Source: Callipepla californica brunnescens (lineage: Eukaryota; Chordata; Aves; Galliformes; Odontophoridae). From it: DNA of 64,000 nt. The stretch's first letter is position 1; every line of letters starts with the position of its first letter. The stretch covers positions 9,238,001 to 9,302,000 of the forward strand of contig JALIRH010000013.1 in assembly GCA_023055505.1 (NCBI GenBank). The letters are read 5' to 3'. Both the position numbers and the translations under genes were made by a program. Positions 39,296-51,100 of the stretch are shown here, in pieces. The notes beneath the pieces were generated by a model. The model was not told the DNA's origin and made no database searches. It saw nothing but the letters and a program-made list of their open reading frames with translations.

Positions 39296-42200
39296 CATAC
39301 TTGTCTGCAGCAGAGCTATTTTACTTAAAGCCAGCCACCTCACTGCTCTTCTGAAGGCTATGTTGTAGTGCTGTGGAGTTGGTAGAAGGGATCCTCTTGA
39401 TTTATCCTCTCAGCAGTTAAAGCTGTTGAAGCTCAGAGTGTGTTATGAAACTTTCTAGAGCTGTTTGTACATTACAGTGATGTATTTTATCTTACATTCT
39501 CTGCTAATAGATTCCTTGGGTCATGCCAAGTTATTTAATACTCTCAATACAGCACAGCCTAACACTTACGCTAAATTTATCTTCTATCATATCAACTGAA
39601 TTTCAAGTGTTTAAGGGTTGGCTATCATCATGCAGTCTCTGTTTTTGGCATTGGGCTTTGGAGAAGGAACTGGATATTTTCCTTCTTCAGACATGATATC
39701 TGAATTTGGAAACTGAGTGGCTTATCAGCCCATGACAAACTATGCCCATGAGGAGAGGAAACTTCCATGCAGGGATATGAAATCATATCTGACACCAAGA
39801 AGCTGGGATCTCATCCTCTGCTATGTCATACATTACATATTGATTACATGACATGGAATCAAATTCATAACTGGCCTTTAGTGCTCTAGAGGAAACTTGG
39901 TTCATAAATGACAAAGAACCTTGCATTTTCTCTATAAATGAAGTCACTATATTTTGCCAGGATAGGGGAAAAGAGAAAATGAATAAGGATGTGACTGCTG
40001 AGGCAGCCTGTTCAGAGAGCTTTGGAGGGACAAAACATGATCTGTGTGTTCTATTTGTTTTTCACTTTGAATAGTTCATTTTTTTTTTCCTATTTAAATT
40101 ACAGGAAGGCATAGGAAACACCTTCAACATCAAACACAAATTACATTGATTTTTTTTTTAGAAATATGGTTAAAATAGCAAATGTTAGTACAAAAGGCAT
40201 TCTAATTATAAAATGAAAGATTAAAGTAAATAAAGTTATCAAAAGTATATCACTCCTGATTGTTGGTCATCACTGAAGTATGAATGGCTAGTTAGGATAG
40301 TATGTAGCACTTTTCAAAAAGCTATATTCTTGGAAGTGAACAAAATGCTCTAGAGTTTTATGAAGTAAAAGAATTAATATGAGACTCTGTTTACAATGTT
40401 TATGAATTCTAGATAAATAGGTGGTCCTGGAGGCCTGAGAGGAAGATTGGTAATTAAAAACAAACAAAAAAAGAAAAGACCAATTAAAGTTTTGTTGTGG
40501 TGAACTTATTTTATATGACAGTTTCAAATTATGGTCTGTAACTCCTTGCCAAGGATGCATGTTTGAACATTATCAAACCCATGTGTGGGATGGTTAAGAA
40601 AAGTAGGTATGAATATTAGAGGATTTTTCTGGCAGGTTTCCTCTCTGATGTTGTAAACTATTTGTCTACATGATGGTTATACTGCACATCTTGTTATTGC
40701 TTATAGTTCCAGAAGCATCCTTGTGTTCTTTTTGATCCTGTTTCTCTGTACTTTGAAATCTTTTCATATGTACAGAACAGAAGTGGAATCTTTCATTTGT
40801 ACTCTCTTAAAAATGATTTTAAAAGAAATAAGTATTCGCATAATGTATTTGATTTTAAATGATGTCACTATGCCAATAAGTTGCTGTTCTTTAGAATATC
40901 AGGAGGAAAAATTATGACAATTAGTATGTTGTAGAGCACCTTTTTTATTCTGTAGAGATTTAGATTTAAAGAGGTTTCCACTGATAGAGGAATTTGGAGA
41001 GGTGGATTCATAGAGATTTTAAGAAGTGACAATCCTCAAATATAGAAAATTAAGTTAATAAGACATAATAGTTCTTTGTTCTGGTAGCAAGTATCATTCT
41101 GTGCCGTTCCTAGGAATTTCAGTCCTGTTCAAGCATCTTTATTTACTGTGGTCTGAGTCTAAAAATAAGGTGGCGTCAACTGAAAAGTCATCTGTTTGCT
41201 AGTTTGAAACAAGCAAGCGCTGTCTTGGATTTCATGGATAACTTTCTTTTGCTGATCAGGTCTGTTATTTTCTGAGATTCTGAAATGGTTTGTGCTTCTG
41301 AATGGTTCAATGCTCCTAAAGAAACGTGGTCTACAGTCACAGCAGAAACTGGCCTTTTCAAAATTAGTGACTGTTGGGGTAATTTTTTTCCAAATGTATT
41401 AATAACTTTAATAAACTTTGTTACGTCTATGAATGATCAACACCAGAAGTAATATAAACAAAAACAGACTATTATAGAAACTTTGAATATGGATTTTTTG
41501 CTAGACAATGTCCCATAATGAGATGAAATACAAAAGTAGTTCTTAATCTTCAAATTTTAGAACTTATGATTTAATGCAGAATCAAAATTTTTTTTATAAC
41601 TGTTCATAATCTATCTGTGCTTGAAGCCTTCCTGTATTTAATGACTTAAATTGTAAGACAGATGTAAAAGGTCTGTGTTATTTTGCTATACCTTTACTGC
41701 AAATCAGTGCAAAGTAACTGTTAAAAGTAAATTTATGTTTTTACTAGTTAGGTTGCAACTCGAATTTTTGAGTAACATCAAAGCTTAGTATATATTGTCG
41801 ATATATATGGTAATTATTACACTATTTTTCCTATTTTACTGTATTCCTCTCTTGTTGCTTTCTAATGTGTTTCTGCTCAAGTTGAATCAATTTCTCAGTA
41901 AGAAAAACACATGAAACAGTGCTGATTTGCTTTGTATCTACTTTCAAATAAACTGGAAAATTCATTTTTCAATCAGAAACGTGAGAATGATAAGTACTGA
42001 ATTTTAAAATGCATATAATTACAAAGATAGAATAAAATGCACGTGAAGAGGAAAGATTTGAAAGTGTCAGTGGTACATTAGGCCTTAAGTATTTCATATC
42101 AGAAACGTGCAAGCAGCATTTTATCTGTGGCCACAATAGCATAAAAGAGACAGATTAAAATGCACTCTGAGTAAATAAAAATATATAGGGCAAAAGCAGG

Positions 42201-42478
42201 GAAAACACATGCCATTCTCTTAGGGACTTACTATATTACCTTCTGTAGCTGTGCTCAGCTTCTGGTTGGTGTTCACAGTGTCCAGATATGGAAACCAGGT
42301 GACCGTGACTACATATAGCAGTTAATCTTGGAGGCAAGAGCATGTTAATCAGCCTTAGCTTTCTAACTGGAGAGATTGTGTTGTCTTGCTTGTGATTACA
42401 TTCAGTTACTATGAACTGATTGTGAAATGGAGAAGGACACTTTTCAAGGAGGAAGCTTGAAAATTCCTTCCTAATTTT

Positions 42479-42535
42479 CTTTTTTTGTTTTTATTTTTGT
42501 TTTTTATTTTGTCTTTCTGATTTTTTCAGTAGTTT
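42479..42535. repeat. T-rich low-complexity tract
   Basis: T-rich sequence broken by single G, A and C bases, built from TTTTTG, TTTTTA and TTTTGTC units. Simple sequence, no function assigned. Confidence 0.8.
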
Positions 42536-42699
42536 TTTCATCTTTTTGGACTGAGATGAATTATTTCCCTTTTCCTCCATCTATTTTTGTAAGGAAGTGT
42601 GTTTTTCCAAGTAATTCTCATGGCTCACCTAGGTACTCTCTAATGAAGAAAGCACTCACCTAGTGCAAAGCATTTAAATCACCCTTTGCAGAATTGAAT

Positions 42700-43040
42700 T
42701 TGGGCATCTGCTCAAACTTTGCCAACTTGAGCAGCAGCACTCAGCAGCCTCTAAACTTTACCACCTGTTGTTTACTCAAGTCTTAAATTATGCTTTAGAG
42801 AGATCAAATGAACCTAAAAAGCAAAGGGAAAAATTTGAGATTTATGCTTCATTGGTGCTTAATAAAGAAAGACTCCAGGGAATGTGTGTGTTGAAAGCTT
42901 ACGGCAGGGATTTTGACCATTCATTAATTTCACATCAAATGTTCATGCGGATTTTAACTACAGCATAAATTATGAGCTTTGGAGCCTAATTATGCCAAAC
43001 AAGAAACTATCAAACAAACTTCAGCTGTTCTTAATGTAGT
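42700..43040. promoter_or_regulatory. Candidate conserved noncoding element
   Basis: Inference only. This repeat-free stretch is dense in homeodomain-like words (TTCATTAATTTCAC at about 42921, GCCTAATTATGCC at about 42984). It also keeps two CpGs (ACGGCAGG, ATGCGGAT), and no exon is visible. The 66-codon open frame across 42768-42968 is Lys-, Glu- and Arg-rich with no recognised domain and is not called as a gene. Confidence 0.25.
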
Positions 43041-44329
43041 TTGAATGATTGGTTCTTTTTTCTTTTAAAGGCCATAGCAAAAGCATAGCAAATATTGGCC
43101 TATGCCACTCCGTTCTTCCAGGAAGATAATTCCTTCTATGCTCCTGTTGCTGAGGTCAAAAAGCCTTTAAGAAATTATTTCCACTCCCTCCCCTTTTCAG
43201 AAAAAGCTATTCAGCCACCAAAGAGCAATCTGTAAGGTGCAAAGGTCAGGCTAAAGAAGAAAGCATACTCTTAGCAGAAGCAAGAAAGAGTTGCTGTATG
43301 CAAGTTTTCCCTGTATCTCACACTAGTGCTCTTAAAAATCTGGAATAACTACTGGTGGTACTACAGGCTCTTCTACTCAATTAACAGGAAATATTCTATG
43401 TGAGCTAGACAAGTAGTCTGAACTTCCTTGCCACTGCATTTTTTAGGCTGCTTGAGGTGGACCTGAAGTAATAGATATGGGCTTATTGATTTTTATTTTT
43501 TTTTCCATTTTCTCAGGAGTCTGGAAAAGCTTTACAAACAAATCTTGTGAGGAAAGATGGTATAAATCAGTCTGAAATACTTCCTGTCATCAGCTTGAGC
43601 TTTGTAGGACTTGTTTGACAGCTCCACAGCTTCAGACTCTTCACCGATATTAGATATTCAAAATTAATTTGATTAAAAATCTAAGAATGTGTCACCAGTA
43701 ATATGATTATAATTTGATTTTTTTTTTCTAATTTAAATTCTAAATTTAATTTTATAACAGAGTCAGTTCTAACTGGGAATAGAAGTGAATCAGGTTCACA
43801 GAAGCAGTCTCATTGATTACAGAAAAACTTCTTGCTTGTAATTCAGTCCCAAACTCAGAAAGGAAGTAAAGATGCCATACTCAGATTATTAGTTTGCCCT
43901 CTGTGTTTGTCAAAGAAAAATATTTCTGACAATCTATGAAAGCAGATTGCAAGCAAATACATTTAAGAGACAGTGGCCAGCCATAAGTGTTAATGTCTAA
44001 GTTAAATAGTTGCAGAAAAGAGAAAGGCATAACAGTTTATGGATTGGAAACTGGTTAAAGAGGGGGAAAAAAGAAAAGAATAATCCTTGTAATCCTTAAT
44101 GCAACCTTTAATCTCGGAGATAGCATTGTATTACGTATTCAGTGATAGCCTTCTTTCAGCGGTGTTGAAAAATTCTGTTCAGAATGGGCACAGGTGTAAA
44201 TAAGGCACTGGGAAACATTGATGTTTGTGAGTGTATATTTTTATTCAGAGGATATTGCAAAACATCAGATATATATATTCAAAAGGGAACTTGCAGAGAA
44301 ACCACTTTGCAGTTATGAGTTTGAGCACA

Positions 44330-44720
44330 GTTGTGATTCACACAATTCTAGCGGGAACTATTTAGAAACATGCAGTTTCAAAACATTTCAGCTTGGAATT
44401 GATAAGGAAAAATCCTATTAATTTGCAGAAGTCAGAGTAATCTTATTAATTATATAAGCAGTAATCCAATTAGTTTAGAAGTCCTCAAGACATTCCACCA
44501 ACATTTTCACCAACGGCCACATCATTGCCATTAGAGACCATTCATGCTCCATTTGAGCTTCCCAAGAGTGAGACAATTAGTACAGTTATGACAGTGTTCC
44601 TAATGTTTTTCTTTATGAAACATTAAATTGCTTATTTTAGTTTGCTACTCATTATCATTAGTTTCACACCTATCCTGACCTATTCAAGCTACTTAGTCTA
44701 CATACTATAGTGGAAATAGC
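44330..44720. promoter_or_regulatory. Candidate conserved noncoding element
   Basis: Inference only. A repeat-free stretch with TTATTAATTATATAAG, a paired-class homeodomain dimer site (listed separately), and several further TTAG and ATTA words up to about 44670. No open frame of interest lies inside beyond the tail of a 67-codon frame ending at 44421. Confidence 0.25.
44462..44472. promoter_or_regulatory. P3-type paired homeodomain dimer site
   Basis: TAATCCAATTA is an exact match to TAATYNRATTA, the palindromic site bound cooperatively by two paired-class homeodomains. A match like this is expected somewhat less than once by chance in 64 kb of AT-rich DNA, so occupancy is unproven. Confidence 0.3.
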
Positions 44721-44923
44721 TCAGCAAGTACCAGGACAATGTACAAGCTCTTTGGATTTGTGAAGTTCTTTCCAATCTTAACTTGACCAGGCAGTTTTTC
44801 GTTAAATTTTTTCATTCCCAGTTGTAAATTTTTCCTGGCAGCTTAAAACAATTCCAGTGGATCACTTGGTTGTCGCCAGGGATGATGGTTGCTGGTATAG
44901 CTTGCAAAAACAGATACCTCCTC

Positions 44924-44952
44924 TGGAACCTCCTGTTTTGAAGGAGGTTCCA
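44924..44952. repeat. 10-bp inverted repeat, 9-nt loop
   Basis: TGGAACCTCC (44924-44933) pairs perfectly with GGAGGTTCCA (44943-44952) around TGTTTTGAA. The sequence just upstream, ATACCTCCTC, partly repeats the stem. No known element was recognised. Confidence 0.9.
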
Positions 44953-46904
44953 ATCATGTGATTCTTGAGCATTTCAGATGCTTGGTGTGAAACGCTCTGT
45001 GACTGATCTGCAGTCTGAAGTCTCTGCAGCCAAAACAACATCTATACCAAAAAAAGACAACCAAAAAGCAGTTTTGAGACAATTGTCAAACTGTTTGACA
45101 CTAGAGAGGTGATTGGTCTCTGAACACATACAAGCTGATTCCTTAAATTAGATGATTTGTTCTAAAGTACTCAGTAATGTAAATATGATGACTGACCTAA
45201 GAAACATGAAATTAATGTCTCAGTACTGATATGGAATTGAAGATCCTGTCACTACAGAATATTATTCTGTTAAAAAACAAAACTCAATAACAGCAAAAGA
45301 CACCAAAACAAATAAAAACTCTCATTAGGAACTGGTAACTTGTTTGTGAGTGTATTTTAACTTAGCTCTGATGTTTTGGGGGTATTTTTTGGTGAATGAA
45401 AATGGAATTCTTCAGTCAATTGATACGTAACAAGTATTACGTAAAGCAGTAATCAGTAGAATGGTATTGTACCACTTCTAATTGAGATTACTAACCAACC
45501 AAAGACACACTACTGGAGAAGGAGGAAAAAGTAGAGTTGAGCACCTGAGGTGATGTTTGCTGTAATACCTTCCAGACACGTGTCTAGAAAAATTGAACCT
45601 TACATGCAGTTTTATTTCTACTGAAACTTTTGGAACTGGAACCTTCACATTGTATTGCAGTATATATGGATTATATTATTTCTGGAATATATTATTGATT
45701 CTTTACAATGCAATGTAGGTATTCAGCTGCCTCTGAGTTAGCTTGAAGATCTCTGAGGTGGTATTGCTTTGTGCAGTCTAGAGAACAAAATGTTTTTGTC
45801 CTACAGATACTTACCTAACAGGAGGTTGGCATTTTTCTTGTAAAGCTGTAGAGCTACAGTGATGCTGCTTTCAGATACCTCACTGTGTTGTTGAAACCCT
45901 TCTTGCTTTCCCACCTTGCCAAATAGTTATGGCAAAATTTCTTCAATGATTCCCATCTTATCTTGAATTGATAGACGTATTAAAAAACAATTTCACAGTT
46001 CCAGATTACCTTTGCTTGTTTGGCCATCTCTGTAGCAGCCCCTGAAATTGTTATTTATGCACCTTTCTTAGATAATGCTCCATGAGGGTCACTGTTCTGT
46101 GAGTGACCTGTGATTGATTTTTGTCTGGGAATTATGACATTTTTTTTGACACATTTAACACGTCCAGCGAGTTCAACCATTGATTTCCATACACGTGGCT
46201 TCACACTCTTGTTCTCACATACTGTGATACTACCCAATGTATTGTCTTTGAAGGTTACATTTTATTCCTGTAACAGTCATTTGTACTTCTAAGCCAAACG
46301 GTACTTTTTTTGTTTCATTTTTACTCTCAGTTGCTTTTATACAGATCTTTTCTAAGGTGTCAATAATTTAAAAAGTTTGTAGCTGCCCAGTGTCAGTTGA
46401 ACAGGTCCCTTTTCCTTGCTTCTTTCTCCTTGAAGGGGAACATAACATAAAAGAAATGGAAGGTTACAATGTAATTTCCTGACCTAGTATTTCAGTATAC
46501 AAATGAAGCTGAGCAGATGTTTACATTAACATTTAATTGGATTTATAACAGACTGCCACACGTTACATACATTAGTAATAAGCATTTAAAAAAATAAAAA
46601 GAAAATATTATGCATGTGTTGTATGTAGTAGCATGACACAAGCAAGGGAATAGATCCCTCTACAGTTGAAATTTTTGCTATCGGTGGAATAAGAGGTGTA
46701 CAAAGCAGCTGTGGCTGCTTGTACTTTTTATTTTTATTGTTCCAGATGGGAAAGGAATTATGCACGTTACACTTGACTTCAAGGCCTGCGTTATTGACTT
46801 TGTGTTCAGCAATTAGTAGGGTCAGAGCAACTGTTATTTCTAACATAACAAGATTTATTCACAGATTAGTCCAAACCCCACATTCCCACATTTTCCACTT
46901 CCAC

Positions 46905-46922
46905 TTTTTTTTTTTTTTTTTT
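46905..46922. repeat. T18 homopolymer
   Basis: An uninterrupted run of 18 T residues, followed by AAATAGAAC. Simple sequence. Confidence 0.9.
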
Positions 46923-48069
46923 AAATAGAACTGTTTTCAACTAAGATTCTGAGTAATGTAACTAAATCCTAATGTCAGTCCATGAAATATGATTATGAAT
47001 GAAAACATCAGAATTTTGCTACTTCATGTCTTTATTTATTACTATTCCGAATCATCAGCACTCTTAGAATGATGTCTGATTATTTAAAGTAGAACAATTT
47101 ATCATATCAATAAAACCAGTTCTTATTTTAGCTAATATGTTCATTTTCTTTTATTATTATGTCCATTTCTGCTAGCTGTCAAAATAGTTGTTCCTCTTCT
47201 TTGTCATTTCTGTAGACTAAAAAGGAATGTTAGTGATCCAGATAGTGTGAAGGCAGCTGGTAATAAGAAAATTGTTAGAATTATTGAGCTCTCCACAACA
47301 CCTGCAAGACTCATTTACTAGAATTATAGCTGTTTATGGGGAAGCTCTCAGTGATACTTCACCTTTTTGTCAGATGTATATTATCTATCTTCAGGAAGGC
47401 ATAAATATCTATCATGTAAGGTAGCAAACCTTAAAAAGAGATTATATTCAGAAATAAAGAGTATTGCTGTGTTTAGTGATGCAGGTAATTCAGGAAATGG
47501 GCGTTTTCCTTTTATCTCAAAGAGCAGTTAAATCTTGTATTTCAGCATCACATACTGAGCACCAAGGCTGTAACTCAAGTAAGCTAGAAACATGAATATT
47601 CTCCCAACATTTATTTATGCATTCTAGGTGCTTGATTTTCTTCCTGTATTTTGTCTGAGTTACCTTCATATCAGAGCAACAAAGTTCCTCACATCACTCA
47701 AACAAATCTGTGCCCAAATGATGAGTTTAGAAGATATATTAGTTGTGATAAATGTGACTCAAACATAGCAAAGTTAGCTCACAATCTTGAAAACTAGATA
47801 TGCCCAAAGGTTTGTAATGGATATTGATGTGTGCATGACTGCGTTGAGTTTCACAACATCTTTTTGGGTTTGAGAAGCATGAGTACTAAATTAATATTTT
47901 ACAATCTGTCCTGTAGTTCTGCCACTACAAACAATAGTATCTCATAAACTAGAAACTCATGACAAAAACTTTGTGCCTTGTCTGATGCATTTGATGAAAA
48001 TAATATTTTTAAAATGTCCTTTTGTATTTATTAACAACCCAGCTGTTCCCAACGCAGCTCTCCAGCATA

Positions 48070-48124
48070 GTCATGGTTTTGTGGCTTTTGTTGTGTTGTT
48101 GATATTCAACCACAAAACCATGAC
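48070..48124. repeat. 15-bp perfect inverted repeat, 25-nt loop
   Basis: GTCATGGTTTTGTGG (48070-48084) and CCACAAAACCATGAC (48110-48124) are exact reverse complements, separated by a T/G-rich 25-nt spacer. A perfect 15-bp pair at such short spacing is unlikely by chance in 64 kb (order of a few per thousand for loops under 50 nt). It could be a transcribed hairpin or the trace of an inverted duplication. I recognise neither arm as a known microRNA or transposon end. Confidence 0.92.
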
Positions 48125-51100
48125 AAGTATGAAGCAAGAATATGATAGCCATAGAAGACTCATCCTTTGTGTTTTTGGTTTTTTTCAAAAATAAGAAATT
48201 AATTAACTTGATATTAATAACAGTTGAGTCTACTACTTATCATACTGACAAATTGGTAAGCCTACAGAAGAGCTACATACGTTTGTTTGTCATCCAGTCT
48301 TTGTTTGAAAGTGGGTTGTGTTGTCTTTTTGTGACAGAGGTTATAGCCTTGTGTTTTTTAATGTATGTTATTGATTTAACGTAGTGGAAGGAGATCTGGT
48401 TTTCTAAAACCAAGGATTTATTACTCGATCCCAAAATGCATGCATTGCTCTGTTCTGAAGCCATTCTTTTATATGAGCTGAAACAGCCAGAAACATTCCC
48501 TAACTTACTAGGAAGGCCCTTATACTATAATGTATTAGGCTTAATGAAACTACTTCCATTTAATTAGTATTTTATTTTTTTTTCTGGTAAACCCTCTACT
48601 TGCTATAAAACATTTATTTGTTAAATAATTGAACATAGTATTTCTCATTTTATATGGATTTAATAATGCAAAATTCTGCATAACTGGAGGCTTTTGTGAA
48701 ATACAACAAAATATTTCTTTCCTTGTCACTTTTTCCATTATAAGCTATATAGGATATGTTCTTCCTTTTTCTTTGCTGCCTGTACAGTGATTTTACTGTT
48801 TCTTGTTATTTTTGTTAGCCAGATATAAGTTTTTGTGGGAGTTCTTGAATAAAGCTATGTCAGCCAGATCTTTTAGAGCTATATTTCACCAAGTTCTACT
48901 GAAGTTGTTGAGGAAGGTTTTCTTCAAAGGGGCTTTCCAACATCACACTGTGAGTATGTGTTTTCATTTGGCTTTTCATTGTCCAGGTTTGCTGACTTGG
49001 AACAGCAGGGAATACTCTTTATACACTTTCTTGAAGTGTGATGTGAGGGTGAAGAAATATTTTACTTCTCCTATGAGAAAAGGTTTGTGCTTTACTTTCA
49101 GTGCTGTTGGAATTTTAAGTATGACTCAAGTTGTTTGTCCTGATTGAACACAAAGGTTAAGCATATTTATGTCTTCCTGATTGTTTTGCAGCATATCTAA
49201 TTTCTCTAAGAAAGAAATTCCAGTTAGTGTCTTCACAAAATTCTATTCCTGCTCTATAATTCCATATTTAACTGTCAGTGAATATGATAAATGTCTTTGC
49301 ATTTGATTACTGTTTGAAATAACTCATCTCCGTATCCATTTGAATGTTAATTTTTCACAAGAGATCCTGCAAGTGCACATTAACAGGTAGAGCTGCTGTG
49401 TAAATACTCAACTGGCATATAATATTTTTCCAAAAAAAACCAATGTAACATTACCAATGTAATTACTGAAAATACCAGGCAAAAAGGGAATAAGTTAATA
49501 GGAAAATATATAATATCATAATAACCTCTTATGGTAAATAAAATAGCATTTTGTTGAGGAAAGTTTGTAAATGCTACAAAATGAACTAATGTTTTAGGTG
49601 ATTTTATTTGTCAAAGATACTTGAAATTTAAATATTTTGTCAGTAGCAGACAGCTAAGCACCACAGAGCTGCTCCTTCACTTCTCCCAGGTGGGCTGGGG
49701 CAGATAACTGGAAAGAAAATAAAACTCCTGTGTTGAAATAGATACAGAGAAAATACAGACAGATACAGACAGAAAATGAAGGGAAAGTAATCATGGTGAT
49801 AATAAAAGAATACACAAAACAAGTGATGTGCAATGCAGTTGCTCCTCATCCCCTGAACTGATGCCTAGGCACTCCGTACCCAACTTCTCCAGTTTTGTTG
49901 TTCAGCATGTCATATAGTATGGAATCTCCTTTTGTCTCCTCCAGTCTCCTTGCTAGCAAGGTGGTATGAGAAACTGGAAAAAAAAAAAAACAAACAACTA
50001 CTAGGAAGAAATTTACTCCATCATAGCTGAAAGTAGGGTAGTACATTTAAATTAGCAATAAAGAAATTTTGAGATAATAGTGTAATATTACCCAGGATAT
50101 ACAGATTAATATTAGATATCTTGAAATATCTCCAGACTGAGTTTTTGGGCCTTGAATTTGGTAGAACAAGGGTCAAAAAAATAAATGGGTACTGCACATT
50201 CTCTAGGACAATTTTTCCACTTCTCACAGTCTACTGACTTTCCTATTTCTTTACATTCAACAATGAAATATTTTTGTTTCTTATGGAATCTGACTGTCAT
50301 AACTTCTTATTACAGCCTAGATTCTATGTGAGAGTGTCATGACTATAATATAAGAACTACCAGAAGCAAGCAAAAGCTTAAATTGAATTTGGTGCATGTG
50401 GAAAGAACTGCTGGGGAGATTAGGTATAGCAAAGTTTCCACCTTCCAAAATAAATGTTTATTTTCCTTCTTTTGAAGATCTTACCAAAAAAGAGGAAGGT
50501 AGCTTATATTTTATGCCTGTTTTATGCCTTCCATCAACTCTTTTTCATGTCTTCCTGCTTTGAAAGTCTTTCTAAAATCATGGAGGTGCTGAAATGCAGT
50601 TAAGTATGTAAAATGGATGAAATTTTTCCCAGGGTACAGAAATGATAGCAATATTCATGATGTAAAAATCAGAGGCTAGATCTCATTCATGGTAACATTA
50701 TTTGAAGTCTTATTGTTGAATTCCATGTAATAAAGATCTCCTGGGAACAAGACATATATGTCACCAATTAACAGTTTTTAAACTCATTTTCTGCTAATGT
50801 AAAAATGGGGACATTTTTTTCTTAAGAATTAGTGTCACACAACTCTTTAACCCAAAGATCATATTTCTGTTTTCTGTCCAAACTTCTAAAAAAGCAATAG
50901 AGCTCCTGATTTACTTGATATCCTATGATGTGCTGCAAAGAAATGAAGTGAAAAGCTTTCACTCAGTGAAGTAACGTATTTAAAAATAGAAATGAAGGGA
51001 ATACTTTCATATGTTTTCATACAAAACTGAAATGACAGTGAAGGTGTAACAGCTACATTTGTTTATTCAATTATTAATAATCTGTATTAAAACATAGTGT

